A DNA stretch of 64,000 nucleotides, taken from Acidimicrobiales bacterium (GTDB lineage Bacteria; Actinomycetota; Acidimicrobiia; Acidimicrobiales; JACCXE01). Below the pieces are notes generated by a model. The model was not told the origin of the DNA and did no database searches. It saw only the letters and a list, made by a program, of their open reading frames with translations. A program made the translations under genes and the position numbers. Location: positions 19,733 to 83,732 of the forward strand of contig DASZWD010000002.1 of NCBI GenBank assembly GCA_035546775.1, written 5' to 3'. Shown in pieces: positions 1 through 8,183 of the stretch; the first letter of the stretch is position 1, and every line of letters starts with the position of its first letter.

Positions 1-578
1 CCCTTGACCATGTTCACGCCCGGCAGCTGGCGCACGGCGAGGCGGTAGCTGTCGGTGGCGAGCAGCTGCATGCCGTCGGCCGTCGCCATGAACAACACGC
101 CGGTCAGGATCGGGCGGGCTTCGTCGCCGCTGGCGGCGCGCACCACTTGGCGCAACGCGTCGGCCAACTCGCCCGAAGCGACGGTGACGGCGTCGGATCC
201 GACTTCGCCCCTGCCTCCATCACCTTGGGCCATCGGGAACTCCTCAGCGGGCAACACGCGCACGGCGAATTGCGACCGGCCCGAGGCGATCTTGGCTTGT
301 TCTTCGTCGGATTCGATCGTGACCGCACCCGGCTCGAGCGACCGCACGATGTCGGCGGCGAGCTTGGCCGGAATCACCGACACGCCGTCGGCGATGCCGG
401 CGACGGTCGCGACGACCTCGATGGTCAGGTCAAGGTCGGTGGCGATGATGCGTAACTCGTCGCCGTTGATCGCCAGGCGCGCGCCAGCGAGCACTGGCAG
501 TCGTTCACGGCCCGAGGTGGCGCGGCTCGCCGAAGCAAGGGCCTCGACCAAAACGTCCCGTTCGCAGCGAAACTTCAC
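1..578 (-). CDS. dnaN: DNA polymerase III beta sliding clamp, N-terminal part (cut by window edge)
   Basis: Reading leftward from a GTG at 578, the frame stays open to the window edge and gives about 192 residues that start VKFRCERDVLVEALASASR. The text matches the first domain and the start of the second domain of the ring-shaped clamp that tethers DNA polymerase III to DNA; LPVLAGARLAINGDELRII and ATDSYRLAVRQL are family-typical. The gene follows dnaA in the same direction, 208 bases downstream, which is the usual actinobacterial order. The C-terminal half lies outside the window. A weak AGG-type ribosome site precedes the GTG. Confidence 0.93.
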   Translation of the reverse strand, partial: MKFRCERDVLVEALASASRATSGRERLPVLAGARLAINGDELRIIATDLDLTIEVVATVAGIADGVSVIPAKLAADIVRSLEPGAVTIESDEEQAKIASGRSQFAVRVLPAEEFPMAQGDGGRGEVGSDAVTVASGELADALRQVVRAASGDEARPILTGVLFMATADGMQLLATDSYRLAVRQLPGVNMVK

Positions 579-786
579 AGGCGGTTTTCCTACCTAACTC
601 TTTGTTTAGAAAATCAGTAGCAGTAATAGGTGCTGTGGATTGGGGACAACACCCCGTTTGTGCTGCTCAGAGCGGCGAAAGCTTGCGGCCGCTTTTCCCC
701 AGAATCACACAGGGGTGTAACGCCAAAGTGGACACCGGCCGAATCGGGCTGAAGTTCTCCCCATTCACCCACAGTTATCCCGAGTG
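579..786. other. dnaA-dnaN intergenic region, possible second part of the origin
   Basis: These 208 bases separate dnaA and dnaN. The dnaN-proximal end (about 596-630) is strikingly AT-rich for this genome, which would suit a DNA-unwinding element. Only degenerate DnaA-box-like words are seen, such as one around 634-642 and TTATCC near 774. In mycobacteria and streptomycetes oriC is in exactly this gap, so part of the origin may be here. The better boxes lie on the other side of dnaA. The region must also hold the dnaN promoter, which I could not define. Confidence 0.45.
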
Positions 787-2148
787 TCATCCCCCGGTCT
801 TGATCTTCGTGATCAGGCCCGTCACTTGGTCGTAGATCTGGCGGCGTTCCTTCATCAGGGTCTCGATTTTCGAGACGGCGTGGATCACCGTCGTGTGATC
901 CCGGCCGCCGAACTCCTTGGCAATGGCGGGATAGGAGAAGTCGGTGACGTCGCGGAACACGTACATGCCCACCTGGCGCGCGATGACGAGCGGCCGGCGC
1001 CGGCTTTGCCCGCACAGGTCCTCGACGGAGAAGCCGAAGGTCTCGGCGGTGGCGTCGAGGATCGCCTTGGGTGTGATCTGGCGTGGTTGGTCGCCCGAGA
1101 TGAGGTCGGTCAGCAGATGCTCGGCGAGCTCGAGGGTGATCGGCTGGCGGTTGAGGCTGGCGTAGGCGATCACCCGCGTGAGCGCGCCCTCGAGTTCGCG
1201 GATGTTGTCTTTGACGTGGGTGGCGATGAGCTCGAGCACGTCGTCGGGAATGTCGTTGGGCTCGAGGCCGGCCTTCTTGCGCAGGATGGCGAGGCGGGTC
1301 TCGAGCTGTGGCGGCTGCACGTCGGTCAACAAGCCGGCCGCGAACCGGCTGCGCAGCCGGTCTTCGAGGGTCGGGATGTCCTTCGGCGGACGATCAGAGG
1401 TGATCACGACCTGCTTGCGGGCACTCGTGAGGTCGTTGAACGTGTGGAAGAACTCCTCCTGGAGCCCTTCCTTGCTCTCGATGAACTGGATGTCGTCGAT
1501 CAGCAGCACGTCGGACTCGCGGTAGCGCCGCTTGAACGTGTTGGTGGTGTTGGTACGGATGGCGTCGACGAACTCGTTCATGAACGTCTCGGTCGTCACG
1601 TAGCGCACGTGACGGTGCGGGAAGTTCTGGCGCACGTAATTCCCGATGGCGTGCAGGAGGTGGGTCTTGCCGAGGCCCGACTCCCCGTAGACGAACAACG
1701 GGTTGTAGGCCCGTCCGGGATTTTCGGCCACGGCCCGCGCCGCCGCGTGGGCGAAGCTGTTCGACTCACCGATGACGAAGGCGTCGAAGGTGAATTCCGG
1801 GTCGAGCCGCGCTTGTTCGCCTTGGCGGGGCGGCGGCGGCGGGATCGGCGTATCCGCTGGTGGATGGGTCTGACTCGCTGCATCGGACATGGCTGCCTCT
1901 CCCGCCCGCACTTCGATCACAACCTTGGCGCGCCCGCCCTTTGCTTCGCTCACTGCTGCGTCGAGTTCGTCCTGGAACCGCTCTTCGAGCCGTTGCTTCA
2001 CGATCGAGCTCGGGCTCGCCAGCGTGAGTGACACGTCGTCGGTTGCGACGGGGGCGAGTCCTTCGAACCACGCCATCCACGTTGCTTCCGACAGCCGATC
2101 GCGAAGGTTGTCTACACACGCCTTCCACAGCCGCTCTGCGTCTGTCAC
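787..2148 (-). CDS. dnaA: Chromosomal replication initiator DnaA
   Basis: DnaA binds DnaA boxes and opens the origin. The 453-residue product has an N-terminal DnaB-interaction domain ([19 protein letters not shown]), a short Pro-rich linker near residue 105, an AAA+ core with Walker [10 protein letters not shown] and Walker B LLIDDIQF, and a C-terminal helix-turn-helix carrying the signature [16 protein letters not shown] chose the GTG at 2148 because GGGGAGG lies 11 bases upstream. A longer reading from GTG 2220 would add 24 residues, but it would place two DnaA boxes (2177-2185 and 2200-2208) inside the coding region. DnaA boxes just upstream suggest autoregulation. Confidence 0.95.
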   Translation of the reverse strand: MTDAERLWKACVDNLRDRLSEATWMAWFEGLAPVATDDVSLTLASPSSIVKQRLEERFQDELDAAVSEAKGGRAKVVIEVRAGEAAMSDAASQTHPPADTPIPPPPPRQGEQARLDPEFTFDAFVIGESNSFAHAAARAVAENPGRAYNPLFVYGESGLGKTHLLHAIGNYVRQNFPHRHVRYVTTETFMNEFVDAIRTNTTNTFKRRYRESDVLLIDDIQFIESKEGLQEEFFHTFNDLTSARKQVVITSDRPPKDIPTLEDRLRSRFAAGLLTDVQPPQLETRLAILRKKAGLEPNDIPDDVLELIATHVKDNIRELEGALTRVIAYASLNRQPITLELAEHLLTDLISGDQPRQITPKAILDATAETFGFSVEDLCGQSRRRPLVIARQVGMYVFRDVTDFSYPAIAKEFGGRDHTTVIHAVSKIETLMKERRQIYDQVTGLITKIKTGG

Positions 2149-2176
2149 CTGCCGTTCCGCCTCCCCGGGTACCTGA

Positions 2177-2185
2177 TTGTCCACA
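2177..2185 (+). promoter_or_regulatory. DnaA box (TTGTCCACA)
   Basis: The nine bases are the form of DnaA box preferred in high-GC actinobacteria such as Streptomyces. It lies 29 bases upstream of the chosen dnaA start and 14 bases from the next box, which is in opposite orientation, so the pair could act in origin opening or dnaA autoregulation. Confidence 0.6.
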
Positions 2186-2199
2186 CTTCTCTCCACACC

Positions 2200-2208
2200 T
2201 GTGGATAA
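2200..2208 (-). promoter_or_regulatory. DnaA box (perfect consensus)
   Basis: TGTGGATAA on the plus strand is the exact reverse complement of the consensus TTATCCACA. It lies upstream of the preferred dnaA start at 2148. Confidence 0.75.
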
Positions 2209-2414
2209 CTGTGCCGACACGCATCGTCGCCCCCGTGACGGTGCTGCTGGCCGGCCCGTGCACAGGGGAAGAAGGGCGACGTGTTGCGAGCGAGTTGTCG
2301 TTGGGAGACGCCAGCTGCGGATCGGCGTCGATCAAAAGAAGATGGCGACCGTAGCACCGTTTTCCACAGGCGCAAGATGTGGATGAAATATGCCCTTGAC
2401 CTGGGAAAACCGGG

Positions 2415-2423
2415 TTATCCACA
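2415..2423 (+). promoter_or_regulatory. DnaA box (perfect consensus)
   Basis: TTATCCACA matches the consensus in all nine positions. It lies mid-gap between dnaA and rpmH. Two imperfect boxes sit 30-55 bases to its left (2360-2368 TTTTCCACA and 2379-2387 TGTGGATGA), making a small cluster. Confidence 0.75.
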
Positions 2424-2561
2424 GCCGGTTTCCACCCCGGCTGGCGCGTGCTTGCCGCGCGGCGTAGCCTTGTCGGTCTGTTGCATTAGCTGGGCCCCGT
2501 CTGCCCAGCCCCAGCCGGCGAGATCGCCGGTCGGCCGATCTTTCCAAACCAAGGATCCCCT

Positions 2562-2696
2562 ATGAAGCGCCCCTATCAGCCAAACGCTCAGAAGCGCGCC
2601 AAGCGCCACGGTTTCCGGCACCGGATGTCCACTCGCGCCGGACGCGCCATCCTCGCCGCGCGCCGCCGCAAGGGCCGCGCCAAGCTCTCCGCCTAG
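2562..2696 (+). CDS. rpmH: 50S ribosomal protein bL34
   Basis: A 44-residue, very basic protein starting [19 protein letters not shown] and ending RKGRAKLSA, full length for bL34. It is a structural protein of the large ribosomal subunit. It is the first gene of the rightward operon rpmH-rnpA-yidD-yidC-jag-rsmG, 15 bases ahead of rnpA. Its position next to the origin is conserved across bacteria. Confidence 0.97.
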   Translation: MKRPYQPNAQKRAKRHGFRHRMSTRAGRAILAARRRKGRAKLSA

Positions 2697-2711
2697 CGAC
2701 GGCTCGGCGTC

Positions 2712-3044
2712 ATGCCGACTGCCGCTCGACTTCGGGGCCGGCGCGCGTTCGCTGATCTCGCCCACCGTGGCCGCACGGTGCGCAGCGGTCCCCTCCGCGT
2801 GCGGTACTTCGCCGCGCCTGGGCTTCCGGCCGTGGGGTACGCCATCAGCAAGCGAACGGGCAACGCGGTGGTTCGCAACCGCATTCGCCGCCGGCTGCGC
2901 GCCGCCGTCACCCAGGCAACTACCCGCATGACCAGCGGTTTCTACCTGATCATCCCCGACGCCTCGACGGAGCACGCGCCGTTCACGGACCTCGAGCTGG
3001 CGGTAAATAACGCTATTACGGCTCTCCAGGATGGCGGCCGATGA
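2712..3044 (+). CDS. rnpA: Ribonuclease P protein component
   Basis: A 110-residue basic protein, normal for the family. RNase P cleaves the 5' leader from precursor tRNAs and this subunit helps the catalytic RNA bind its substrate. The hallmark RNR motif is present as [15 protein letters not shown] near residues 52-66, after a typical N-terminal [14 protein letters not shown]. It lies between rpmH and yidD, and its stop overlaps the yidD start by 4 bases (ATGA), indicating translational coupling. Confidence 0.95.
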   Translation: MPTAARLRGRRAFADLAHRGRTVRSGPLRVRYFAAPGLPAVGYAISKRTGNAVVRNRIRRRLRAAVTQATTRMTSGFYLIIPDASTEHAPFTDLELAVNNAITALQDGGR

Positions 3045-3259
3045 GCCGGACGGCCCGCGTCCTGCGCGGTGGCATCCGGGTCTATCAGGGCCTCAGCGCC
3101 GGCCGTCGCCCGCATTGTCGTTACTCCCCGAGCTGCTCGCATTACGCAGTCGAAGCCCTCGAGCGTCACGGCGCCGCCCGAGGCTCCTGGCTGACGGCGA
3201 AACGGCTCGCCCGCTGTGCCCCCTGGGGGGGCCACGGCTGGGACCCCGTCCCCGACTAA
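3041..3259 (+). CDS. yidD: Membrane protein insertion efficiency factor YidD
   Basis: A 72-residue protein with the YidD core [19 protein letters not shown], including the conserved paired cysteines, and the downstream [15 protein letters not shown]. YidD is a small membrane-associated protein that assists YidC. It overlaps rnpA by 4 bases and precedes yidC by 15 bases, the usual arrangement. Confidence 0.95.
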   Translation: MSRTARVLRGGIRVYQGLSAGRRPHCRYSPSCSHYAVEALERHGAARGSWLTAKRLARCAPWGGHGWDPVPD

Positions 3260-3274
3260 CTCACAAGGAAACCC

Positions 3275-4294
3275 GTGTTCTCTCTGCTGGCCGGTGTCCT
3301 GGCCTTCTTCTACGACTTAATCCCGAACTATGCGGTGGCGATCACGCTGCTGACCCTCGCAGTGATGGGTGTCCTGACGCCGTTCATGCTCAAGGGCACC
3401 CGCAGCATGCTGCGGATGCAGAAGCTGCAGCCGGAAATGAAGCGCATCCAAGAGATGCACAAGGGGGACCGGCAGGCGCAGAACGAGGCCATGATGGCCT
3501 TCTACAAGGAGCACCAGATCAACCCGGTCGGCGGGTGCCTGCCGATGTTGCTCCAGTTCCCGGTGCTGCTCGTGATGTTCCGCGTGTTGCGCGGCCTGGT
3601 GAAGACGCACTCCGTCACCCTCAAGGCGGGGGCCAAATGCGTCGGCCAGGTGGTCAAGAACAAGTGCGTGACCGGTACCCCGTCCTACATCGGCCACAAC
3701 ACCGCGCTGTACCAGGCCCTCGAGAAGAGCGGCGGCAAGATGAAGTCCTTCGGCGTCGACTTCGGCGCCATTCCGACACACGCTGGCCGCGGCGCCCCGG
3801 TGTTGTACCTGCTCATCGTGCTCGTCGTCGTTTCCTCGTACTACCAGCTGCGCCAAATGCAGGCCCGCCAGCCCGCGAACGCGATGCAGAACAATCAGAT
3901 GGGCCAGCAGATGCAGACGATGAATCGCATCATGCCGCTGTTCTCCGGTCTGATCTCGTTGCAGCTGCCGGGCGGCGTCACCCTGTACTTCCTGATCTCG
4001 AACCTGTTCCGCGTGGCACAGCAGGGCCTGATGTACAAGTACGACCCGCACCTCAAGGCCCACATGGAAGAGGTGCGCGAGGCGCAGAGCCGTTCAGCGT
4101 CCGAGCCGCCGGCGGCGCCGGCGCCCCGCCGGTCGTTGTTCGGGGGTTCGCGTGCGAGCACTGACGCGAACGGCAAGAGCCCGAGCAACGGCGCTTCCGG
4201 TGGTCCCAAGGGCCAGACCCGGCCGGCGAGTGGACGCGTCACGCAACCAGGGCGACCAGGCCAAGCGCGCAAGCGATCGAAGAAGAAGCGGTAG
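3275..4294 (+). CDS. yidC: Membrane protein insertase YidC/Oxa1
   Basis: A 339-residue insertase that places proteins in the cytoplasmic membrane alone or with SecYEG. The start is GTG, with AAGGAA 4 bases upstream. The Oxa1 core runs from about residue 10 to 255: a first membrane segment near residue 20, a positively charged hairpin (LKGTRSMLRMQKLQPEMKRI), the conserved NPVGGCLPMLLQFPV and a last segment LPGGVTLYFLISNLFRVAQQ. As in other actinobacteria there is no large periplasmic domain. A low-complexity basic tail (about 275-339, ending RKRSKKKR) probably touches the ribosome. Confidence 0.95.
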   Translation: MFSLLAGVLAFFYDLIPNYAVAITLLTLAVMGVLTPFMLKGTRSMLRMQKLQPEMKRIQEMHKGDRQAQNEAMMAFYKEHQINPVGGCLPMLLQFPVLLVMFRVLRGLVKTHSVTLKAGAKCVGQVVKNKCVTGTPSYIGHNTALYQALEKSGGKMKSFGVDFGAIPTHAGRGAPVLYLLIVLVVVSSYYQLRQMQARQPANAMQNNQMGQQMQTMNRIMPLFSGLISLQLPGGVTLYFLISNLFRVAQQGLMYKYDPHLKAHMEEVREAQSRSASEPPAAPAPRRSLFGGSRASTDANGKSPSNGASGGPKGQTRPASGRVTQPGRPGQARKRSKKKR

Positions 4295-4303
4295 GAGACT
4301 CCC

Positions 4304-5290
4304 GTGGAATGGGTCGAAATCACCGCGAAAACGATTGAGGAAGCCAAGGAATTGGCTCTTGACCAGCTTGGCGTCGACGTCGACGAAGCCGAGTTCGAAG
4401 TCCTCGAAGAGCCAAAGGCCGGATTGTTCGGTCGCGTGCGGGGCGAGGCCCGGGTGCGGGCGCGCGTCCGCCCGACTGCGCCGCGCTCGAAGGACGGCGG
4501 CCGGCGCCGGGCGCGCCCCGAACGCGGTGGCGGCCGCGGCGAGCGCGGCACGGCGACCGCGACCGCGGAGGAAGAAACGGCACCCGCCCAGCGTGGTGGA
4601 GGCCGCAACGGTGCCACTGATCCGGCGGTCGCGGAGGCGATTGCCCAGGTCAGTGCGGTCGGCGAGGCTCCCGCGAGCGGTAGCAGCGGCGAGGGCGGTG
4701 CCCGAAACCGGCGTCGCGGGGGCCGCGGCCGGGGCGGCCGCGGCGGTACTGGGGGCGATGGTGAACGCCGGCCACGACGGTCGGACGACGAAGAAACTCG
4801 AGGAGAGCCCGTGTCGGTGGAGGCGTTGGAACAGCAGGGTGCAGTTGCCGTTGAGTTTCTGAAGGGTCTTGTCGACGCCTTCAGCCTCGAGGCGACCGTT
4901 GCCGTGCGCTCGGTCAACGAGTCGGCGGTCGAAGTCGCCGTCGATGGCGCTGATCTGGGATTACTGGTCGGCCCTCGGGGCGCAACGCTGCAGGCGATCC
5001 AGGACCTGACGCGGACGGTGGTGCTGCGTGAGACGGGGATGCGCGAGGGCTGGGTGATCGTCGACGTGGCCGAATACCGGGTCAAGCGCCGGGCGGCACT
5101 CGAAAAGTTCGCCCTTCAGGTCGCCGATCAGGTGAAGTCAGGCGGGGTGGCCGTGCGCCTCGACCCGATGCCGCCGGCGGACCGCAAGGTGGTCCACGAT
5201 GTCCTCAACGGCGTCGAGGGCATCGAGACGGGCTCGGAGGGCGAGGAGCCTCGCCGCCGGGTGATCGTCAAGCCCGTCGCGGTTGGCTGA
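4304..5290 (+). CDS. jag: RNA-binding protein KhpB/Jag with long disordered linker
   Basis: A 328-residue protein with a Jag N-terminal domain (residues 1-50, EWVEITAKTIEEAKELALDQ), an unusually long Arg/Gly/Glu-rich linker (about 55-165, with RGGRGRGGRGG-like text), a KH domain with loop LLVGPRGATLQAI near residue 225, and an R3H domain with ADRKVVHDVL. Jag/KhpB binds many mRNAs and affects cell division and envelope growth. AGGAGA precedes the GTG start. It sits directly after yidC, as in most bacteria, and overlaps rsmG by 8 bases. Confidence 0.93.
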   Translation: MEWVEITAKTIEEAKELALDQLGVDVDEAEFEVLEEPKAGLFGRVRGEARVRARVRPTAPRSKDGGRRRARPERGGGRGERGTATATAEEETAPAQRGGGRNGATDPAVAEAIAQVSAVGEAPASGSSGEGGARNRRRGGRGRGGRGGTGGDGERRPRRSDDEETRGEPVSVEALEQQGAVAVEFLKGLVDAFSLEATVAVRSVNESAVEVAVDGADLGLLVGPRGATLQAIQDLTRTVVLRETGMREGWVIVDVAEYRVKRRAALEKFALQVADQVKSGGVAVRLDPMPPADRKVVHDVLNGVEGIETGSEGEEPRRRVIVKPVAVG

Positions 5291-5888
5291 CACCGACCTC
5301 CTGCGGGTCCTCGAACGGGCCCGTGAGCTGGGCTTTCTCGGCCCCGGACCGGTGGCTGCGCACATCGAGCAGGCGCGGGCGTATCTCGCGGCGCTGCCCG
5401 CCGGTGGCACGGTGCTGGATCTCGGCACCGGAGGTGGCGTGCCCGGGTTGCCGCTGGCGACGTGGCGATCCGATCTGCGCTGGGTCTTGATCGACGCCAT
5501 GGCGAAGCGCATCGCCTTCGTGCGGTGGGCCGTCGAGGACCTCGGCGTGCACGCCGAGGTCGTGGAGGGCCGCGCCGAGGAACTGGCGGCCGAAACCGGC
5601 TGGCGGGCCGGCGCCGACGCCGTCGTCGCCCGCTCGCTCGCCGCCCCCGCTGTTGCCGCTGAGTACGCCGCGCCGCTGCTGCGGGTGGGCGGCGTGGCGG
5701 TCATCGCCGAGCCACCCGGGGGAGCGCCCGAGCGCTGGCCGGCCGCAGGACTCGCCCAGCTCGGAATGCGACGCGGGCGCGTCCTCGCCACCGAGGGCAC
5801 GACCCTGCAGCTCCTAGAGCAGGTCGAACCGTGCCCGGCGAAGTTCCCGCGAAGGACAGGAGTTGCGGCCAAGCGTCCGCTCTTCTAG
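5283..5888 (+). CDS. rsmG: 16S rRNA (guanine527-N7)-methyltransferase
   Basis: A 201-residue SAM-dependent methyltransferase that modifies G527 of 16S rRNA; its loss causes low-level streptomycin resistance in several bacteria. The SAM loop is seen as VLDLGTGGGVPGLPLA, followed by LRWVLIDAMAKRIAFV and DAVVARSLAAP. Translation probably begins at a TTG that overlaps the last codons of jag by 8 bases. It is slightly shorter than Escherichia coli RsmG. Confidence 0.92.
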   Translation: MADTDLLRVLERARELGFLGPGPVAAHIEQARAYLAALPAGGTVLDLGTGGGVPGLPLATWRSDLRWVLIDAMAKRIAFVRWAVEDLGVHAEVVEGRAEELAAETGWRAGADAVVARSLAAPAVAAEYAAPLLRVGGVAVIAEPPGGAPERWPAAGLAQLGMRRGRVLATEGTTLQLLEQVEPCPAKFPRRTGVAAKRPLF

Positions 5889-5918
5889 CGAAAGCCCTGG
5901 TTATTCCTGTGGAAAAGA

Positions 5919-5934
5919 CGTTCCACGTGGATCA
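5919..5934 (+). promoter_or_regulatory. parS: parS-like centromere site upstream of parA
   Basis: The 16 bases CGTTCCACGTGGATCA match the ParB site TGTTTCACGTGAAACA at 12 of 16 positions and keep the central CACGTG. The site lies 65 bases before parA, next to a 6-base inverted repeat (GTGGAA at 5909-5914, TTCCAC at 5921-5926). Its location beside parAB and the origin is what is expected of a parS, but the match is imperfect, so it may be a weak or secondary site. Confidence 0.5.
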
Positions 5935-5999
5935 TTGGCGGATGGGGCGTCCGAGTAGGTGCTTGACGTAGAGGGTTTCGCGGGCGAGCATGGGCGGGC

Positions 6000-7166
6000 A
6001 TGAGTTCGCCCGAGCCAGACATCCTCCGCCGTGGCCAGGCGATCTTCGATCGGCTGCGCGGCGCGTCGCCCGAGCCCCCACCGCCACCGCCACCGCCGGA
6101 AGGGCCGCCAGAAGAGATCGCCGAGGCGCCCGCAGAATCAGAGGACGACGGAGCCTCTGAAGCCGGGCCTGCCGTTGGTGACGAGATGGCCGACGTGATC
6201 GAACTGCCCGAGTCGGTGGTCACCGAACCCGTAACCGCCGAACCGGCGCCCGCTCCGGTGCCGGATCCGCCCTCGGTCTCCGAGATCGTCGAAGAGGCGG
6301 CCGCCAACTTGGCGCCGCCGGCCGTAGAGGCGGTGGCGGAACCGGTCGCGGCCGAGGTGACCGCCCCGGTGCGCAAGGCGCATCCGTCCTCGTTGCGGCC
6401 GCTCCCCCGCGTGATCGCCGTCGCCAACCAAAAGGGCGGCGTCGGCAAGACCACGACGACCGTCAATCTCGGTGCCGGGCTCGCTGAGCTGGGCTTTCGC
6501 GTGCTCATCATCGACCTCGACCCACAGGGCAACGCCACGACGGGGCTCGGTATCAACCAGCGCAACCTGGAGCACTCGGTCTACGACGTGCTCCTGCACG
6601 ACGTATCGCTCGATGACTGCGTCGAACCCACGGCCGTCCGCAACCTGTTCGTCGCCCCGGCGACGATCGACCTTGCCGGCGCCGATATCGAACTCGTGCC
6701 TGCGTTCAGTCGCGAGTTGCGGCTGCGGCGAGCGATCGAGGCGTTGGACGATTCGTTCGACTACACGATCATCGACTGCCCGCCGTCGTTGGGTCTGATC
6801 ACGGTAAATGGCCTGGCAGCGGCGGGGGAGGTGCTGGTACCGATCCAGTGCGAGTACTACGCCCTGGAGGGTCTCGGGCAGCTGCTGAAGAACGTCAATC
6901 TGGTGACGGGCAACCTCAATCCGACGCTCGAAGTCAGTGCGATCGTCCTTACTATGTACGATTCCCGTACAAAGTTGGCCGAGCAGGTAGCCGAGGAAGT
7001 GCGCACCCACTTCGGCGAAAAGGTCTGCCGCATGGTGATCCCCCGCACGGTGCGGCTTTCGGAGGCACCGTCGTTCGGGCAACCGATTCTTACGTTCGAT
7101 CCGACGTCCCGGGGCGCGGTGGCGTACCGGGAGTTGGCGAAGGAGGTCAGTGGTGGCGCGCCCTAG
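6000..7166 (+). CDS. parA: Chromosome partitioning ATPase ParA
   Basis: A 388-residue ParA/Soj ATPase that moves the ParB-parS origin complex. The core begins near residue 137 with RVIAVANQKGGVGKTTTTVN (deviant Walker A). It continues with LIIDLDPQGNATTGLG and YTIIDCPPSLGLITVNGLAA, and ends with VIPRTVRLSEAPSFGQPI. Residues 20-130 form an atypical Pro/Glu/Ala-rich acidic extension that looks disordered. The gene is separated from rsmG by 111 bases containing the parS-like site, so it probably has its own promoter, and it overlaps parB. Confidence 0.95.
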   Translation: MSSPEPDILRRGQAIFDRLRGASPEPPPPPPPPEGPPEEIAEAPAESEDDGASEAGPAVGDEMADVIELPESVVTEPVTAEPAPAPVPDPPSVSEIVEEAAANLAPPAVEAVAEPVAAEVTAPVRKAHPSSLRPLPRVIAVANQKGGVGKTTTTVNLGAGLAELGFRVLIIDLDPQGNATTGLGINQRNLEHSVYDVLLHDVSLDDCVEPTAVRNLFVAPATIDLAGADIELVPAFSRELRLRRAIEALDDSFDYTIIDCPPSLGLITVNGLAAAGEVLVPIQCEYYALEGLGQLLKNVNLVTGNLNPTLEVSAIVLTMYDSRTKLAEQVAEEVRTHFGEKVCRMVIPRTVRLSEAPSFGQPILTFDPTSRGAVAYRELAKEVSGGAP

Positions 7167-8070
7167 CGGGCTCGGCCGAGGTCTCTCGGCACTCATTCCT
7201 ACCGATGTCACCGTCGACCGGGGCGCCAGCCTCATCGACGTCGCTGTCGACCACGTGGAGCCCAACCGGCTCCAGCCCCGCAAGCACTTCGACGAGGAAA
7301 TGCTGGCGTCGTTGACCGCGTCGGTGCGCGAGCTGGGCGTGCTGCAACCGATCCTGGTGCGCGAGGGCGAAGGCGGGCGCTATGAGCTGATCGCGGGCGA
7401 GCGGCGGTGGCGTGCGGCCAAGCGCGCCGGGCTCGTCTCGATTCCCGCCATCGTCAAAACCACGAGTGATACGCACTCGCTGGAGCAGGCACTCGTGGAG
7501 AATCTCCACAGGCAAGACCTCAACCCTCTGGAAGAAGCCGCGGCGTATCAGCAGCTCATCGAGGATTTCCATCTCACCCACGACGAGTTGGCCACGCGCA
7601 TCGGGAAAAGTCGCGCCGCGATCACCAACACGCTTCGCCTCTTCCAGCTGCCGCCGAGCGTGCAGCGCATGGTCGCCGACGGCCAGCTGGCGGCGGGTCA
7701 CGCCCGGGCCCTGCTCGGCACGCCAGACCGGTCGTTTCAAGAAGCGCTGGCGAAGCGGGCGATCGCCGAGTCGCTCAGCGTGCGCGCCGTCGAGGACGCA
7801 GTACGTGAGCGAGTCAACCAGCAGCAACGCGATCACGCAGACACCGAGGCCGAGAGTCCGGCCGCGACACCCGATGCCGCACCCACGGCGGCGAGTCGTC
7901 GGCTACGGCCGCCCGGCTTCCGGGAACTCGAGGAGTTGCTGGCCGAATTGCTCGACACCAAGGTCGCGGTGGACATGGGAAAGAACAAGGGCCGCGTCGT
8001 CATCGAGTTCGCCGACCTCGAGGACCTCGAGCGGATTTATCGCCGGATTACGGAGCCATCTGCCGGGTAA
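7153..8070 (+). CDS. parB: Chromosome partitioning protein ParB
   Basis: A 305-residue CTP-dependent DNA clamp that loads at parS. Visible parts are the N-terminal ParA-stimulating segment (RPSGLGRGLSALIP), the ParB/sulfiredoxin-like domain with LQPRKHF, ERRWRAAKRAGL and ENLHRQDLNPLEEA, a helix-turn-helix (ELATRIGKSRAAITNTLRLF) and a C-terminal dimerisation region. Two GTG codons stand in tandem (7150 and 7153). AGGAGG is 6 bases before the second and only 3 before the first, so I took 7153. The gene overlaps the end of parA. Confidence 0.95.
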   Translation: MARPSGLGRGLSALIPTDVTVDRGASLIDVAVDHVEPNRLQPRKHFDEEMLASLTASVRELGVLQPILVREGEGGRYELIAGERRWRAAKRAGLVSIPAIVKTTSDTHSLEQALVENLHRQDLNPLEEAAAYQQLIEDFHLTHDELATRIGKSRAAITNTLRLFQLPPSVQRMVADGQLAAGHARALLGTPDRSFQEALAKRAIAESLSVRAVEDAVRERVNQQQRDHADTEAESPAATPDAAPTAASRRLRPPGFRELEELLAELLDTKVAVDMGKNKGRVVIEFADLEDLERIYRRITEPSAG

Positions 8071-8183
8071 ACGTGCCTGAACTGGCCGTAAACGCCGCCT
8101 TGCTTGAGAGTTGAACCTGCACCAATCGAGTTTCCCCAGGCTGTGCAGAACTCTGTGGCTAACTTGACCGTGGTCTCAAGTCT

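Larger units (their letters stand above)
2149..2561. other. oriC: Replication origin region (oriC) between dnaA and rpmH
   Basis: This 413-base gap separates divergent dnaA and rpmH and contains no convincing gene. It carries two perfect DnaA boxes (2200-2208 and 2415-2423), one box of the high-GC form TTGTCCACA (2177-2185), and imperfect boxes at 2360-2368 and 2379-2387. An AT-richer stretch lies around 2330-2400. The surrounding gene set is the classical bacterial origin neighbourhood. Whether replication starts here, in the dnaA-dnaN gap, or with both parts acting together cannot be decided from the sequence. It must also hold promoters for dnaA and for the rpmH operon. Confidence 0.7.

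Noticed and set aside
784..2031. Long rightward frame of 415 codons opposite dnaA
   Set aside because: It is the antisense shadow of the unmistakable dnaA gene; the translated text has no family character and high Val/Glu/Arg typical of antisense GC-rich frames.
2332..2547. Small frames inside the dnaA-rpmH gap
   Set aside because: They have no ribosome sites or recognisable sequence and run across DnaA boxes; the gap is better explained as origin and promoters.
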